DNA of 64,000 nt from a bacterium (lineage in GTDB: Bacteria; Bacillota; Clostridia; Lachnospirales; Lachnospiraceae), in assembly GCA_023663725.1 (NCBI GenBank), contig JAMPGX010000002.1, forward strand, positions 106,572 through 170,571, written 5' to 3'. The notes under the pieces were generated by a model. The model ran no database searches and was not told the origin of the DNA. It saw nothing but the letters and a program-made list of their open reading frames with translations. This document shows, in pieces, positions 23,587 through 32,672 of this stretch (positions are counted from its first letter, which is position 1; each line of letters opens with the position of its first letter). The translations under genes and the position numbers were made by a program.

Positions 23587-26277
23587 ATGGAACAACTGCA
23601 TTTGACGGAATTGTTTGATATGGATATTCTTCAGCGGGTACAGAATTCCTTTTCCGTCACCGAGGGAATCTCGGCAGGAATTTCTGACGAAAATGGCGTG
23701 GCGCTGGTGGAACATGTCTCTTACTGTGACTTTTGCTCCAAATATACCAAGCAATCGGCGGAGGGCCTGAGGCGTTGTCGGATGTGTGACAAGCGGGGAG
23801 CGCAGATAGCGGCGGAGAAGAAAGCGCCACATATCTATACCTGTCATGCCGGACTGACGGATTTTGCCGCGCCGATTCTGGTGAAAGGGCAGTTTGTGGG
23901 CTGTTTTTTGGGCGGTCAGGTATTGACGGAGCCCTTGACCAAGGAGAGGGTGTGGGCTTACGCGCAGGAGTTGGGCATTTCTCCTGAGGAGTATGTGGAG
24001 GCGGCTTCCAGGATTCCTGTTTTTTCACGGGAAAGAATCGAGCATATCGCTAAGTATATGTATGATATGGGTGAACTGTTGTCCAGCATGGCCTACAAGC
24101 AGCATTTAACCCTGCAGATGAGCGGCGAGCTGGAGCGCGAGGCACATATGAAGTCAGATTTCCTGGCGAATATGAGCCATGAGATTCGCACGCCCATGAA
24201 TGCGGTTATCGGTATGGCGGAGATGGCGCTGCGGGAGGAGCTGACGCCGACAGCCAGAGAATATATTAAGCAGATCAAGGCCTCCAGCAATACGCTGCTG
24301 ACGATTATCAATGACGTCCTTGATTTTTCCAAGATTGAGTCTGGGAAGCTGGATATCAACCTGGCCGAGTATGAGCCGTTCTCCATTGTGAGGGATGTAT
24401 CCAGCATTATCATGGCCAGAATCGGCGATAAGAAATTGGAATTTGTGGTGGATGCCGCTCCGGATATCCCCAGGCAGCTGATGGGCGATCGGTTCCGCAT
24501 ACAGCAGGTGATTCTGAATCTGGTGAACAATGCGGTGAAATTCACGAAAGAGGGATATGTGTATCTCTCCATCAATTTTGAGAAGACGTCAGAGAGAGAA
24601 ATCCTGTTGAAGATTCTGGTTGAGGATACGGGGATTGGAATTAAAAAAGAGGATATGGGAAGACTGTTCCAGTCCTTCCAGCAGGTGGACAGCAAGAGAA
24701 ACCGCAACATAGAGGGAACAGGCCTGGGGCTGGCGATCTCCAAGCAGTTAGTCACCTTGATGAAGGGGGAGATACAGGCGAGCAGCGAATATGGCAAGGG
24801 AAGCTGTTTTTCCTTCCAAATCCCGCAGATCGTTCTGGACGGAGCGCCGTCAATTGACATGGAGGCGAGGCAGAAGACCGCGAAGGCAGCAGGGCTTTTG
24901 TGTGACAACGAGTATGTGCTGGGCAATATGACAAAGATGCTTCAGAAATTTGGCGTGAAGGGGATTTCGCTGCGGGAGCAGGATCTTCAGACGCTGGAAG
25001 AGGAGGAAGCGGAATTCTTCTTTATAGAGAGCGCATGCTACTCCGCGCGTGTACGGGAGTTCCTGAAGACGCATCCCCAGATGATGGGCGTATTGTTGAT
25101 GGGATTTGAGGAGCGCTTTAACACGGATCTGGAGAATCTGATGACAGTCCGCAAACCTCTCTACATAATGGAGTTGGCCAGGATATTGGCACATGAGGAC
25201 ATGGATGTGGAGGATTTGGAGGCGGATGGAATAGAGTTCACGGCGCCGGATGCGGATGTTCTGATTGTGGATGACAATAAAGTTAATCTCACGGTGGCGG
25301 AGGGAATCATTTCTCCACTGCACATGAGGGTGGACAAAGCGATCAGCGGCATACAGGCGTTGGAAATGATCGACAGAAAGCACTATGACCTGATCTTGAT
25401 GGACCATATGATGCCGGAATTGGATGGGATAGAGACCACGCGCATTATCCGCCGTTTCCATGAGGATTATAACAATGTTCCCATCATTGCGCTGACAGCT
25501 AATGTGATGGAAGAGATGCAGTCCATGTTTCTGGTGGAAGGGATGAACGATTTTGTGGCAAAGCCCATAGAGACCAGGCTTCTGGTGGATAAGATCAAGC
25601 AGTGGCTACCGCCTGAAAAGGTGCAGCCTATTGAGGGCAGGGAAAAGAGTAAGGGTCGCAAGCGTGGGCAGGAGGAGACCAAGCGGGTAGTAATCCCTCA
25701 TCTGGATATGGAGCAGGCATTGCAGCTATTGGGAAATGAGGAATTGTATTGGCAGGTTCTGCGGGAATATGCCAGAATGATACCCAAGAAGGCGAGGATG
25801 CTGGAGCAGCATTTTAAGGCAGAGGACTGGAAGGATTATACGATTGAGGCACATGCGCTGAAAAGCTCCTCCAAACAGATCGGGGCCATGGAGCTCTCGG
25901 AACTGGCAGCGCAAATGGAGCAGGCGGGTAATTTGATGGATATCGAGTATATCCGCGAGCATCACAGGGAACTGCTTGAGAGATACCGTGAATATGAATC
26001 AATCTTGTCCAAATATGTGGAGAAGCCGCAGGAGGAGATCAAGCCCAAGGCGGCCTATGACGCGCAAAAGGTATCGGAGTATCTGGACAGCATGCAGAAT
26101 GCCGTGGACAATCTGGACATGGACGATATGGATCGGGTGATAGAGCTGTTAGATCAGGTGGTCCTCAAGGAAATGGAGGCACACTGTCTAAAGAAGATGA
26201 AAGAGGCGGTGGAGGAGCTGGATGTGGAGAGCTGTGAGGAGTTGATCAAGGTGTGGCGGCAGCTACTCCGCATATAG
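23587..26277 (+). CDS. Hybrid sensor histidine kinase with PocR ligand domain
   Basis: The 896-residue protein starts at ATG 23587, eight bases after GGAGG; an upstream ATG at 23554 lies in the repeat. Domains in order: PocR sensor (about residues 5-160, with Cys pairs CDFC and CRMC and a later Cys), phospho-acceptor helix with NMSHEIRTPMNAVIGM (His198), HATPase with NLVNNAVKF, DTGIGI and GTGLGLAISKQL, a degenerate receiver-like segment, an intact receiver (VDDNKVNL, LILMDHMMPELDG) and a C-terminal Hpt domain (AHALKSSSKQIG). It has no membrane helix, so it senses a cytoplasmic ligand, possibly with metal bound by the Cys pairs. No separate response regulator adjoins. Confidence 0.92.
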   Translation: MEQLHLTELFDMDILQRVQNSFSVTEGISAGISDENGVALVEHVSYCDFCSKYTKQSAEGLRRCRMCDKRGAQIAAEKKAPHIYTCHAGLTDFAAPILVKGQFVGCFLGGQVLTEPLTKERVWAYAQELGISPEEYVEAASRIPVFSRERIEHIAKYMYDMGELLSSMAYKQHLTLQMSGELEREAHMKSDFLANMSHEIRTPMNAVIGMAEMALREELTPTAREYIKQIKASSNTLLTIINDVLDFSKIESGKLDINLAEYEPFSIVRDVSSIIMARIGDKKLEFVVDAAPDIPRQLMGDRFRIQQVILNLVNNAVKFTKEGYVYLSINFEKTSEREILLKILVEDTGIGIKKEDMGRLFQSFQQVDSKRNRNIEGTGLGLAISKQLVTLMKGEIQASSEYGKGSCFSFQIPQIVLDGAPSIDMEARQKTAKAAGLLCDNEYVLGNMTKMLQKFGVKGISLREQDLQTLEEEEAEFFFIESACYSARVREFLKTHPQMMGVLLMGFEERFNTDLENLMTVRKPLYIMELARILAHEDMDVEDLEADGIEFTAPDADVLIVDDNKVNLTVAEGIISPLHMRVDKAISGIQALEMIDRKHYDLILMDHMMPELDGIETTRIIRRFHEDYNNVPIIALTANVMEEMQSMFLVEGMNDFVAKPIETRLLVDKIKQWLPPEKVQPIEGREKSKGRKRGQEETKRVVIPHLDMEQALQLLGNEELYWQVLREYARMIPKKARMLEQHFKAEDWKDYTIEAHALKSSSKQIGAMELSELAAQMEQAGNLMDIEYIREHHRELLERYREYESILSKYVEKPQEEIKPKAAYDAQKVSEYLDSMQNAVDNLDMDDMDRVIELLDQVVLKEMEAHCLKKMKEAVEELDVESCEELIKVWRQLLRI

Positions 26278-26317
26278 GATTCTATAGCTGTTTGAGTTAA
26301 GTGCAAACGGGAATAGA

Positions 26318-26353
26318 GACGGACGGTTCTGCGGGGAACGGTCCGTCTTTCTA
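26318..26353 (+). terminator. Intrinsic terminator after the hybrid kinase gene
   Basis: GACGGAC (26318-26324) pairs with GTCCGTC (26341-26347), the stem extended by GTT/AAC, followed by TTTCTATT. Confidence 0.75.
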
Positions 26354-26526
26354 TTAATGAGTAAAATGCTTTGCAGAAATGGAGGAAATTGCAGTGAGAG
26401 CGATAACAAGCAGGAACTTCAGAGTGTTGTTGGAAGGGCTTTGACCATGAGCAGGAGGAAGGTCCCTGGGATGGGGAAGGTCGGGCAGTATATATTAAAA
26501 TTTTCTGTGGTAGATGAATATTCCTA

Positions 26527-26555
26527 TTGCTTTCTGATGGAATATCGTATAAAAT
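26527..26555 (+). promoter_or_regulatory. Possible promoter of the second chemoreceptor gene
   Basis: TTGCTT (26527-26532), 17 bases and TAAAAT (26550-26555). The rest of the 332-base gap before the gene holds the terminator, one AGTAAAATGC motif and no credible gene. Confidence 0.4.
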
Positions 26556-26609
26556 ATTTTATAAGTATATTATTACGAAAGACATTTTCAAAAGAAAGGG
26601 ACATGCGAG

Positions 26610-28487
26610 ATGAAAAAAATATTTACGAAACGCCTGTTTATCTATATGCTGGCGGCATTTATTCTGACTGTCACCGCGGTTTTCGCGCTGCAGACTGTAA
26701 TTACGCAGAGGAACAATACGGCTAACAGTCAGGACAAACTGCAGGATGTGCGGGAGAAGTTGGTCAGCAACGAGGAAAATATTGAGCGGCTGACCAGTAA
26801 TCTCAGTGCAGATAACCTGGCAAAAACCAGGGCATTTGCCGATATGCTCGCCGTAGACCGTTCTATCGCGGGCAATTCCGCCAAGCTGAATGAGATCAAG
26901 GACAGGCTGCAGGTGAATGAGCTGCATATTATTGATAAGGATGGCATTATAACCAGCAGTACCATTGATGCCTACATAGGCTTCGATATGAAGAGTGGGG
27001 AACAGTCCAACGCCTTTATGGTGATCGTTAATGATCCCAGCATTGAGATCGTCCAGGAGCCTCAGGTCAATGTGGCGGAGGGTGTGGTCATGCAGTATAT
27101 TGGCGTGGCCAGGAGTGATGCCAAGGGCTTGGTGCAGGTAGGCGTTCGTCCGGAGGTATTGGAGGATATGCTTTCCAGCACAGCGATAGATGTAGTGCTG
27201 GGGGATATTGATTTTGGAGAAAAGGGATATATTTATGCCATAGATGCAGCCAGCGGACAGATATTGGCTCATCCTAACGCGGCATTGATTGGAACCTCCG
27301 CGGCGGAAGCCGGTTTTCCGGCGAAGCTCACAGGACAGGGCAAGGCCCGCATAGATGGGGTGCGCGGATATTATCTGGCCGAGGAATATGAGGATAAGGT
27401 TATCGGTACTTTTATGCCGGCCAATGAGTACTATGCGGAGCGTAGCAGTCAGACGCTGGTGGTGTCTCTCAGTATGCTGGTAATCTTTACCGTATTGCTG
27501 CTGCTGATCAATCATATGGTTGACAGTAAGATCGTCCAGGGAATCAATCATATTACCAGCTCGATGAAAAAGATTGCAGATGGGAATTTTGACACCTCGG
27601 TGAATGAGACGGGGAATCCGGAATTTATACAGCTCTCCGACAGCATCAATAGGATGGTGGAGAGTATTGGACAGAATATGAAGGAAAATGAGCTTCTCCT
27701 TAAGCAGCAGGAGTCGGACATGGAAAACAATCAGATGATGATTCGTAATGTCAAGGACGCCTGCAAGGAGTTGGATGCCGTATCTGGAGAAAATCTTGCA
27801 AACGCAGATCATATCTACAATGGTACAGGAGAGCAGGAGAAGGCCGTGGAGGATCTCAAGGAGATCATGAGCCAGCTGGTCAGGGAATTGAACGGCAGTG
27901 TCGATGCAACGGTCAACGTCACGGAGGAGACAGGTCATACCACGGAGAAGATCGTGCAGACGCAGGAACAGATGAAGCTGCTCAGCGATTCCATGCAGAG
28001 AATCAGCGAGATGTCGGCGGCCATCGAGAAGATCATCAGCGAGATCAATTCCATCGCCCAGCAGACCAATATGCTGTCTCTGAATGCTTCCATCGAGGCG
28101 GCCAGGGCCGGCGAGATGGGCAAGGGCTTTGCGGTGGTAGCCGCCCAGGTGGGTGAGTTGGCCGCCAGAAGCTCTCAGGCTGCCAAGGAGACCAATGAGT
28201 TGATCACCAACTCCATCAATGCGGTGGAGAGTGGAAAGAGGATTACCGACCAGACCGTGAAGGCATTTGGCGTTGTGGTGGAGGATATCGAGAAGGCCAA
28301 CCGCGATGTGCTGGCTATCACCGATATGGTGCGGCAGAATGTGGATATCGTGGAGAGTGCGGTCGGTCAGATTGACAGGATATCTAACGTGGTTGAGGAA
28401 AATGTACAGATATCTCAGAACACCAAGCAGGCTTCTTCCAACGTGGCGGATATCACGGGCAAGCTGCTGGAGCTGGTAGAGCAATAA
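26610..28487 (+). CDS. Methyl-accepting chemotaxis protein with Cache-type sensor
   Basis: The 625-residue receptor has an N-terminal transmembrane helix (about residues 8-30), an extracellular Cache-like domain of about 260 residues (LHIIDKDGIITSST, GYIYAIDAASGQILAHPN), a second helix (LVVSLSMLVIFTVLLLLINHMV, about 288-309), HAMP, and the cytoplasmic signalling domain with the tip EINSIAQQTNMLSLNASIEAARAGEMGKGFAVVA in blocks EINSIAQQTNMLSLNASIEA and RAGEMGKGFAVVA. Cache sensors bind small organic ligands directly. AAAGGG precedes ATG 26610. It is separate from the kinase gene before it, with a terminator between. Ligand unknown. Confidence 0.95.
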   Translation: MKKIFTKRLFIYMLAAFILTVTAVFALQTVITQRNNTANSQDKLQDVREKLVSNEENIERLTSNLSADNLAKTRAFADMLAVDRSIAGNSAKLNEIKDRLQVNELHIIDKDGIITSSTIDAYIGFDMKSGEQSNAFMVIVNDPSIEIVQEPQVNVAEGVVMQYIGVARSDAKGLVQVGVRPEVLEDMLSSTAIDVVLGDIDFGEKGYIYAIDAASGQILAHPNAALIGTSAAEAGFPAKLTGQGKARIDGVRGYYLAEEYEDKVIGTFMPANEYYAERSSQTLVVSLSMLVIFTVLLLLINHMVDSKIVQGINHITSSMKKIADGNFDTSVNETGNPEFIQLSDSINRMVESIGQNMKENELLLKQQESDMENNQMMIRNVKDACKELDAVSGENLANADHIYNGTGEQEKAVEDLKEIMSQLVRELNGSVDATVNVTEETGHTTEKIVQTQEQMKLLSDSMQRISEMSAAIEKIISEINSIAQQTNMLSLNASIEAARAGEMGKGFAVVAAQVGELAARSSQAAKETNELITNSINAVESGKRITDQTVKAFGVVVEDIEKANRDVLAITDMVRQNVDIVESAVGQIDRISNVVEENVQISQNTKQASSNVADITGKLLELVEQ

Positions 28488-28519
28488 GCTGCGATCAGAT
28501 AGAGCATCGGATTTGTTTG

Positions 28520-28557
28520 GGGCGATATGGCGGAATTTGCCGCGATATCGCCCTTTT
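28520..28557 (+). terminator. Intrinsic terminator after the second chemoreceptor gene
   Basis: GGGCGATAT-G-GCGG (28520-28533) pairs with CCGC-G-ATATCGCCC (28540-28553), followed by TTTT. The remaining 220 bases before the next gene are AT-rich with no clear feature. Confidence 0.85.
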
Positions 28558-28777
28558 ATATCCGTGAGTAATGAGATAAATCTAAAAAATATATAAATTT
28601 CATCAAAACTATTGCAAAATACAGTCGTCTCTGTTACGCTTCTAACAAAGCATAAGATTTCCAGATTGATTCAAAACATCTCTGTTTTCTCTTCATCTTT
28701 TGAAATCCTGCTTTTACATTCAGCTTAGTTTCCATTTTTATGGTAAAAGAATAATGGCAAAAGGGGAAGGAGTGTTT

Positions 28778-30334
28778 ATGTACAGTTCTATACTGACGGG
28801 GTCTCTTTATGGTATTGAGGCCAATCTAATCCATGTGGAGGTGGATATTTCTACCGGTCTGCCGGGATTTTCCATGGTAGGTTCTCTGAGCAATGAGGTG
28901 CGGGAGGCCAGGGAGAGAGTGCAGGTGGCGCTCAAAAATGCGGATTTTGATATTCCGCCCAAGAAGATAACAATCAATCTGGCGCCTGCCAATCTGAAGA
29001 AGGACGGAACGGGCTTTGATGTGCCCATAGCTATCGGCATTCTGCAGACTCTGGGGTATTTTCGTGAGCAGTCCACAGAGAATATCCTGTTTGTCGGGGA
29101 GCTTGGGCTGGATGGGGAGATCAAGCCCATAAGCGGCATTTTGCCCATTGTAAAAGAGGCGGCTCAGAGGGGGATAGGCACCTGCATCGTTCCCTGGGAC
29201 AACCGCAGGGAGGGCGGTGTGATCCCTGGGATACAGGTCAGGGGAGTGCGCAGCCTTCATCAGCTCACAGCTTTTTTGCAGGAGGAGGATAAGGCGAGAC
29301 GGGAGGAGCTGCTGCCAGTGCAGCCCTGCATTGCCAGGGAGCTCTTGGAGAATTCTCTGGAGGACATGGAAGGGGATTTTGCTGAGATCAGAGGACAGGA
29401 GGTCGCCAGAAGAGCGGCGGAGATTGCGGCGGCGGGATTTCACAATCTGCTGATGTCTGGGCCCCCAGGCGGGGGCAAAAGCATGATAGCCAGAGCAATG
29501 GCGGGAATCCTCCCGCCGATGACTTGGCAGGAGAGTATTGAAGTGACAGCGATCTACAGTGTGGCGGGAATGCTGGATTCGGAGAATCCCCTGATTCTTC
29601 GGCGACCGTTCCAGAGCCCACATCACACAGTCTCTGGCGCCGCTCTGATAGGGGGAGGCGCTCATATTCATCCCGGCGCCATCTCGCTGGCCCATAGGGG
29701 TGTCCTGTTCCTCGACGAATTGACGGAATTTCCCAGAAGCATACTGGAGTGCTTGAGGCAACCCCTGGAAGATCACCAGGTCAATATTGCCAGAGCTCAG
29801 GGCAATTATATCTATCCGGCGGATTTCATGCTGGTGTGCGCCATGAATCCCTGCCGCTGTGGTTTCTTTCCAGACTCAAACAAATGCCGTTGCAGCGAGG
29901 GAGAGCTTGCCAAATACTGGAACAGGTTGTCCGGCCCGCTGCTGGACCGCATGGATATGTATGTGGAGACCAGCCGCATTGAGCTGGAGAAGCTGCAATC
30001 CGGTCAAAAGGGGGAGAGCAGCGCCCAGATCAGGCAGCGGGTTGTGGAGGCCAGAGCCATTCAGGAAGAGCGCTTTCACGGCAAAAAATATTCCTTCAAT
30101 GGGGATATGGAAGCGAGAGAACTGGAGAAATACTGTGAGCTGGGGCGAGAGGAGCAGCGGCTGATGGAGTTGGCATACAGGCGCTTGGGACTCAGCGCCA
30201 GGACGTATCACAGGGTATTGAAGGTGGCTCGAACAATTGCGGATCTGGCGCATTCTCAGTGGATACGGGAGGAGCATCTCAGCGAGGCGCTGGCTTATCG
30301 GATGACGGAAGGAGCATATAAGAGGCATGGATAA
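28778..30334 (+). CDS. comM: ComM/YifB-family Mg-chelatase-like AAA+ ATPase
   Basis: The 518-residue protein starts at ATG 28778 (MYSSILTGSLYGIEA) after AAGGAG; the frame is open upstream, but without a site. The N-terminal domain matches GLPGFSMVGSLSNEVREARERV. The AAA+ core has the Walker A GPPGGGKS, Walker B VLFLDELTEFPR and the Cys cluster CAMNPCRCGFF...CRC. ComM-type helicases promote branch migration during natural transformation in some bacteria. It overlaps dprA by eight bases, and the pair are both linked to incoming single-stranded DNA. Cytoplasmic, hexameric by family. Confidence 0.92.
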   Translation: MYSSILTGSLYGIEANLIHVEVDISTGLPGFSMVGSLSNEVREARERVQVALKNADFDIPPKKITINLAPANLKKDGTGFDVPIAIGILQTLGYFREQSTENILFVGELGLDGEIKPISGILPIVKEAAQRGIGTCIVPWDNRREGGVIPGIQVRGVRSLHQLTAFLQEEDKARREELLPVQPCIARELLENSLEDMEGDFAEIRGQEVARRAAEIAAAGFHNLLMSGPPGGGKSMIARAMAGILPPMTWQESIEVTAIYSVAGMLDSENPLILRRPFQSPHHTVSGAALIGGGAHIHPGAISLAHRGVLFLDELTEFPRSILECLRQPLEDHQVNIARAQGNYIYPADFMLVCAMNPCRCGFFPDSNKCRCSEGELAKYWNRLSGPLLDRMDMYVETSRIELEKLQSGQKGESSAQIRQRVVEARAIQEERFHGKKYSFNGDMEARELEKYCELGREEQRLMELAYRRLGLSARTYHRVLKVARTIADLAHSQWIREEHLSEALAYRMTEGAYKRHG

Positions 30335-31457
30335 GTATCTATATTGGCTGGACAATGTAGGCGGAATTGGAACCAGAGGAAAAGAGCGGCTGCTGGAGGC
30401 TTTTGGTACGGGGGAAGGAGTATACAGGGCAGGGGAAAAGCATTTGACTTTGCTGTTGGAGGAATGCAGGCTGGAGAAGCTGCTGGAGAGCCGGAAGGCA
30501 TGGGATGTAGATCAGGAGTATGAGCTGCTACGACAGAAGCAGATATTCTTCGTCTGTACGGCAGAGCCGGAATATCCGGAGAAACTGAGGCATATTCCCG
30601 ATCATCCGTTCAGCGTCTATTACAGGGGGCGGCTTCCCCAGTCCTCCAAGTTGGCTGTGGCCGTGGTGGGAGCCAGGGAGTGCTCGGATTATGGGCGTTT
30701 TATCGCCACTGAGTTGGGCAAGGAGCTGGGGCAATCAGGTATACAGGTGATCAGCGGCATGGCCAGGGGAGTGGACGGTATCAGCCAGCTGGCGGCGCTG
30801 GAGGCGGGAGGGGAGTCCTATGCCATTCTGGGGAGCGGAGTGGACATCTGTTATCCCAAGGAAAATCAGCCCATCTATGACAGGATGCTGGTTCAGGGCG
30901 GGGTGATCTCCATCTACCTGCCGGGCACGGCGCCCAGGCCCCAGCTGTTTCCCCCTCGAAACAGGATTGTCAGCGGATTTGCAGATGTGCTGGTAGTGGT
31001 GGAGGCCCGCCAGAAAAGCGGCACATTGATCACGGTGGACATGGCTTTGGAGCAGGGGCGGGAGGTATACGCGGTGCCGGGGCGGATCACGGACAGGCTC
31101 AGCGACGGGTGTAACAAGCTGGTCAAGGACGGAGCGCTGGTATTTCTGTCTCCGAGAGATTTTCTGGAGGGACTGCGGCAGTCTTTTCCCGAGAAATATG
31201 CCTGCTGTACTGCGAAATCAACACCACCCTCAACACGGCGGGCCATGCCGCCGATTACCCCGGAGGAAGCTGTGGTGCTGGAGGCGTTGGATCTGTATCC
31301 GCAGCCCCTGGAAAGGATACGGGATCAGTTGCAGGTAAAGCTGACGGAGAGAGGATTCCGCACGTTCTCTCACAATCTGCTGACAATCCTGATGCATCTG
31401 TGTCTGAAAGGAGTGGCCAAGCAGAATAGCCCCGGTTGGTTTTCACTGGATATCTGA
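30327..31457 (+). CDS. dprA: DNA processing protein DprA
   Basis: The 376-residue protein loads RecA onto incoming single-stranded DNA during transformation. The Rossmann core shows VAVVGARECSDYG, ISGMARGVDGISQLAALEAGGESYAILGSGVD in blocks SGMARGVDG and AILGSGVDICYP, PRPQLFPPRNRIVSG and VVVEARQKSGTLITV. The C-terminal 70 residues form a winged helix (PPITPEEAVVLEALDLYP). The start ATG 30327 lies inside the end of comM, so translation is coupled. Other competence genes are not in the window. Confidence 0.95.
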   Translation: MDKYLYWLDNVGGIGTRGKERLLEAFGTGEGVYRAGEKHLTLLLEECRLEKLLESRKAWDVDQEYELLRQKQIFFVCTAEPEYPEKLRHIPDHPFSVYYRGRLPQSSKLAVAVVGARECSDYGRFIATELGKELGQSGIQVISGMARGVDGISQLAALEAGGESYAILGSGVDICYPKENQPIYDRMLVQGGVISIYLPGTAPRPQLFPPRNRIVSGFADVLVVVEARQKSGTLITVDMALEQGREVYAVPGRITDRLSDGCNKLVKDGALVFLSPRDFLEGLRQSFPEKYACCTAKSTPPSTRRAMPPITPEEAVVLEALDLYPQPLERIRDQLQVKLTERGFRTFSHNLLTILMHLCLKGVAKQNSPGWFSLDI

Positions 31458-31571
31458 GGAAAGATATGCTATACTCTATGGGGTAAGAGGCCAGGGAGGG
31501 AAAGCAGGCTTGGAAGTAAACTTTCCAATATGGATTGGTGTGAGTGCGGAAGCGCGCAAAGGGGGATAGGT

Positions 31572-32474
31572 ATGAAGATTCTTGTGATTGGCGGCAGTTA
31601 TTTCTATGGGCGCGTGTTTGTGATGTTGACGGCGCAGCAGCAGGAGATCACAGTGGTGAACAGGGGAACTTATTCCCTCGCGGATATGGGAGTAGCACAG
31701 ATTAAGGGCGACCGCAGGGAGCCGTCCCTCTGGCAGCGGATATCCGGCAAATATGACGTGATAGTTGACTTCTGTGCTTATGAGCCCGGAGATATTCGCT
31801 GCGTGCTGGACAATCTGCAGGCAAAACCCAGCCAGTATATTCAGATCAGCACGGTGGATGTGTATCGCCGCGGAATCGGGGGCTATAAGGCGGAGGATAC
31901 TCCCTTTGAGGACAGAGCGCTGCAGGGGGAGGCAGGGGCTTATATTGCCGGCAAAGTAGCGCTGGAGAGAGAGCTGCGGCAGGTGTGCGGAGAAACAGGG
32001 GTGGATTGGACTGTGCTGCGTCCGGGGATTCTCTATGGACCGTATAACTATGCACCTCGGGAGTCTGCATATATTCAGATGATGGTGCAGCAGCAGATAT
32101 TGCCCAGGATTACGGATGCGGACGGACAGTTTCAACTGGTGTATGTGAAAGACGCGGCGGAGGCTGTGAGGCAATGTCTGTGCAATCCTCTGACTTACGG
32201 GCAGTCCTATAATATCTGTGTGAAGGAGCCGGTGACATACAGCGGTCTGGCGGAGGTGTTACTGCGGGTGTGCGACAGTCCGGTTCGAGAGCTGTCTATG
32301 TCTGTAGATCAGGCCCAGAGGCAGGGCATACCGTTGCCCTTTGCGGTCAGAGAGCAGGAGACGGAACAGTATGACAACGAAAAAAGCCTGCGGGAGCTGG
32401 GGCTGGCCTACACCTCTTTAGAGGAGGGGATGGCCAGGACATTCAGAGCTTTCAAGAATGTGTATCAGAGTTGA
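31572..32474 (+). CDS. NAD-dependent epimerase/dehydratase (extended SDR)
   Basis: The 300-residue protein starts at ATG 31572 (MKILVIGGSYFYGRVF), with GGGGGATAGG upstream. The Rossmann glycine motif GGSYFYG is at residues 7-13, with a catalytic-type Y-x-x-x-K (YIAGK) and a Ser/Thr (QISTVDVY) before it. LRPGILYGPYNY and the C-terminal LRELGLAYTSLEEGM fit the nucleotide-sugar epimerase/reductase group. The substrate cannot be named. It follows dprA by 114 bases containing a TATACT box and is followed by the purC promoter, so it may be transcribed alone. Confidence 0.85.
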   Translation: MKILVIGGSYFYGRVFVMLTAQQQEITVVNRGTYSLADMGVAQIKGDRREPSLWQRISGKYDVIVDFCAYEPGDIRCVLDNLQAKPSQYIQISTVDVYRRGIGGYKAEDTPFEDRALQGEAGAYIAGKVALERELRQVCGETGVDWTVLRPGILYGPYNYAPRESAYIQMMVQQQILPRITDADGQFQLVYVKDAAEAVRQCLCNPLTYGQSYNICVKEPVTYSGLAEVLLRVCDSPVRELSMSVDQAQRQGIPLPFAVREQETEQYDNEKSLRELGLAYTSLEEGMARTFRAFKNVYQS

Positions 32475-32484
32475 TATGTGCCGG

Positions 32485-32513
32485 TTGCATTATTCCGGCA
32501 AATAGGATACAAT
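32485..32513 (+). promoter_or_regulatory. Promoter of purC
   Basis: TTGCAT (32485-32490), 17 bases and TACAAT (32508-32513), 160 bases before purC. No purine riboswitch or PUR box was recognised in the leader. Confidence 0.55.
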
Positions 32514-32551
32514 AGTGTCTGTGCGCAAATACAACCGCAGGTAGAATCAAG

Positions 32552-32658
32552 GAGTAAAATGTGAATCTTCTTCTCTTGCGAAAGAGAAGGGGACACGATA
32601 CAATCGAATTATGCCGAAGGGACTTTACCCTTTAGAGCTATTGTACAGTGATACAAAT
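32552..32658 (+). repeat. Leader hairpin element, copy 3, diverged
   Basis: GTAAA (32554-32558) can pair with TTTAC (32624-32628) around TTCTCTT-GCG-AAAGAGAA. GCCGAAGGGACTTTACCC and TTTAGAGCTAT match copy 1. The tail palindrome is changed to ATTGTACAGTGAT, which still pairs through G-U, or as TTGTA (32641-32645) with TACAA (32652-32656). The purC ribosome binding site AGGAGG begins at 32660. Confidence 0.7.
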
Positions 32659-32672
32659 AAGGAGGAGAAGAG

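Noticed and set aside
26357..26725. 122-codon frame between the hybrid kinase and the second chemoreceptor
   Set aside because: It runs into the chemoreceptor gene in another frame, and its first codons belong to the AGTAAAATGC motif. No family match.
26559..28484. 641-codon reverse frame opposite the second chemoreceptor
   Set aside because: Low-complexity His/Leu-rich shadow of the chemoreceptor coiled coil; no start site or known domain.
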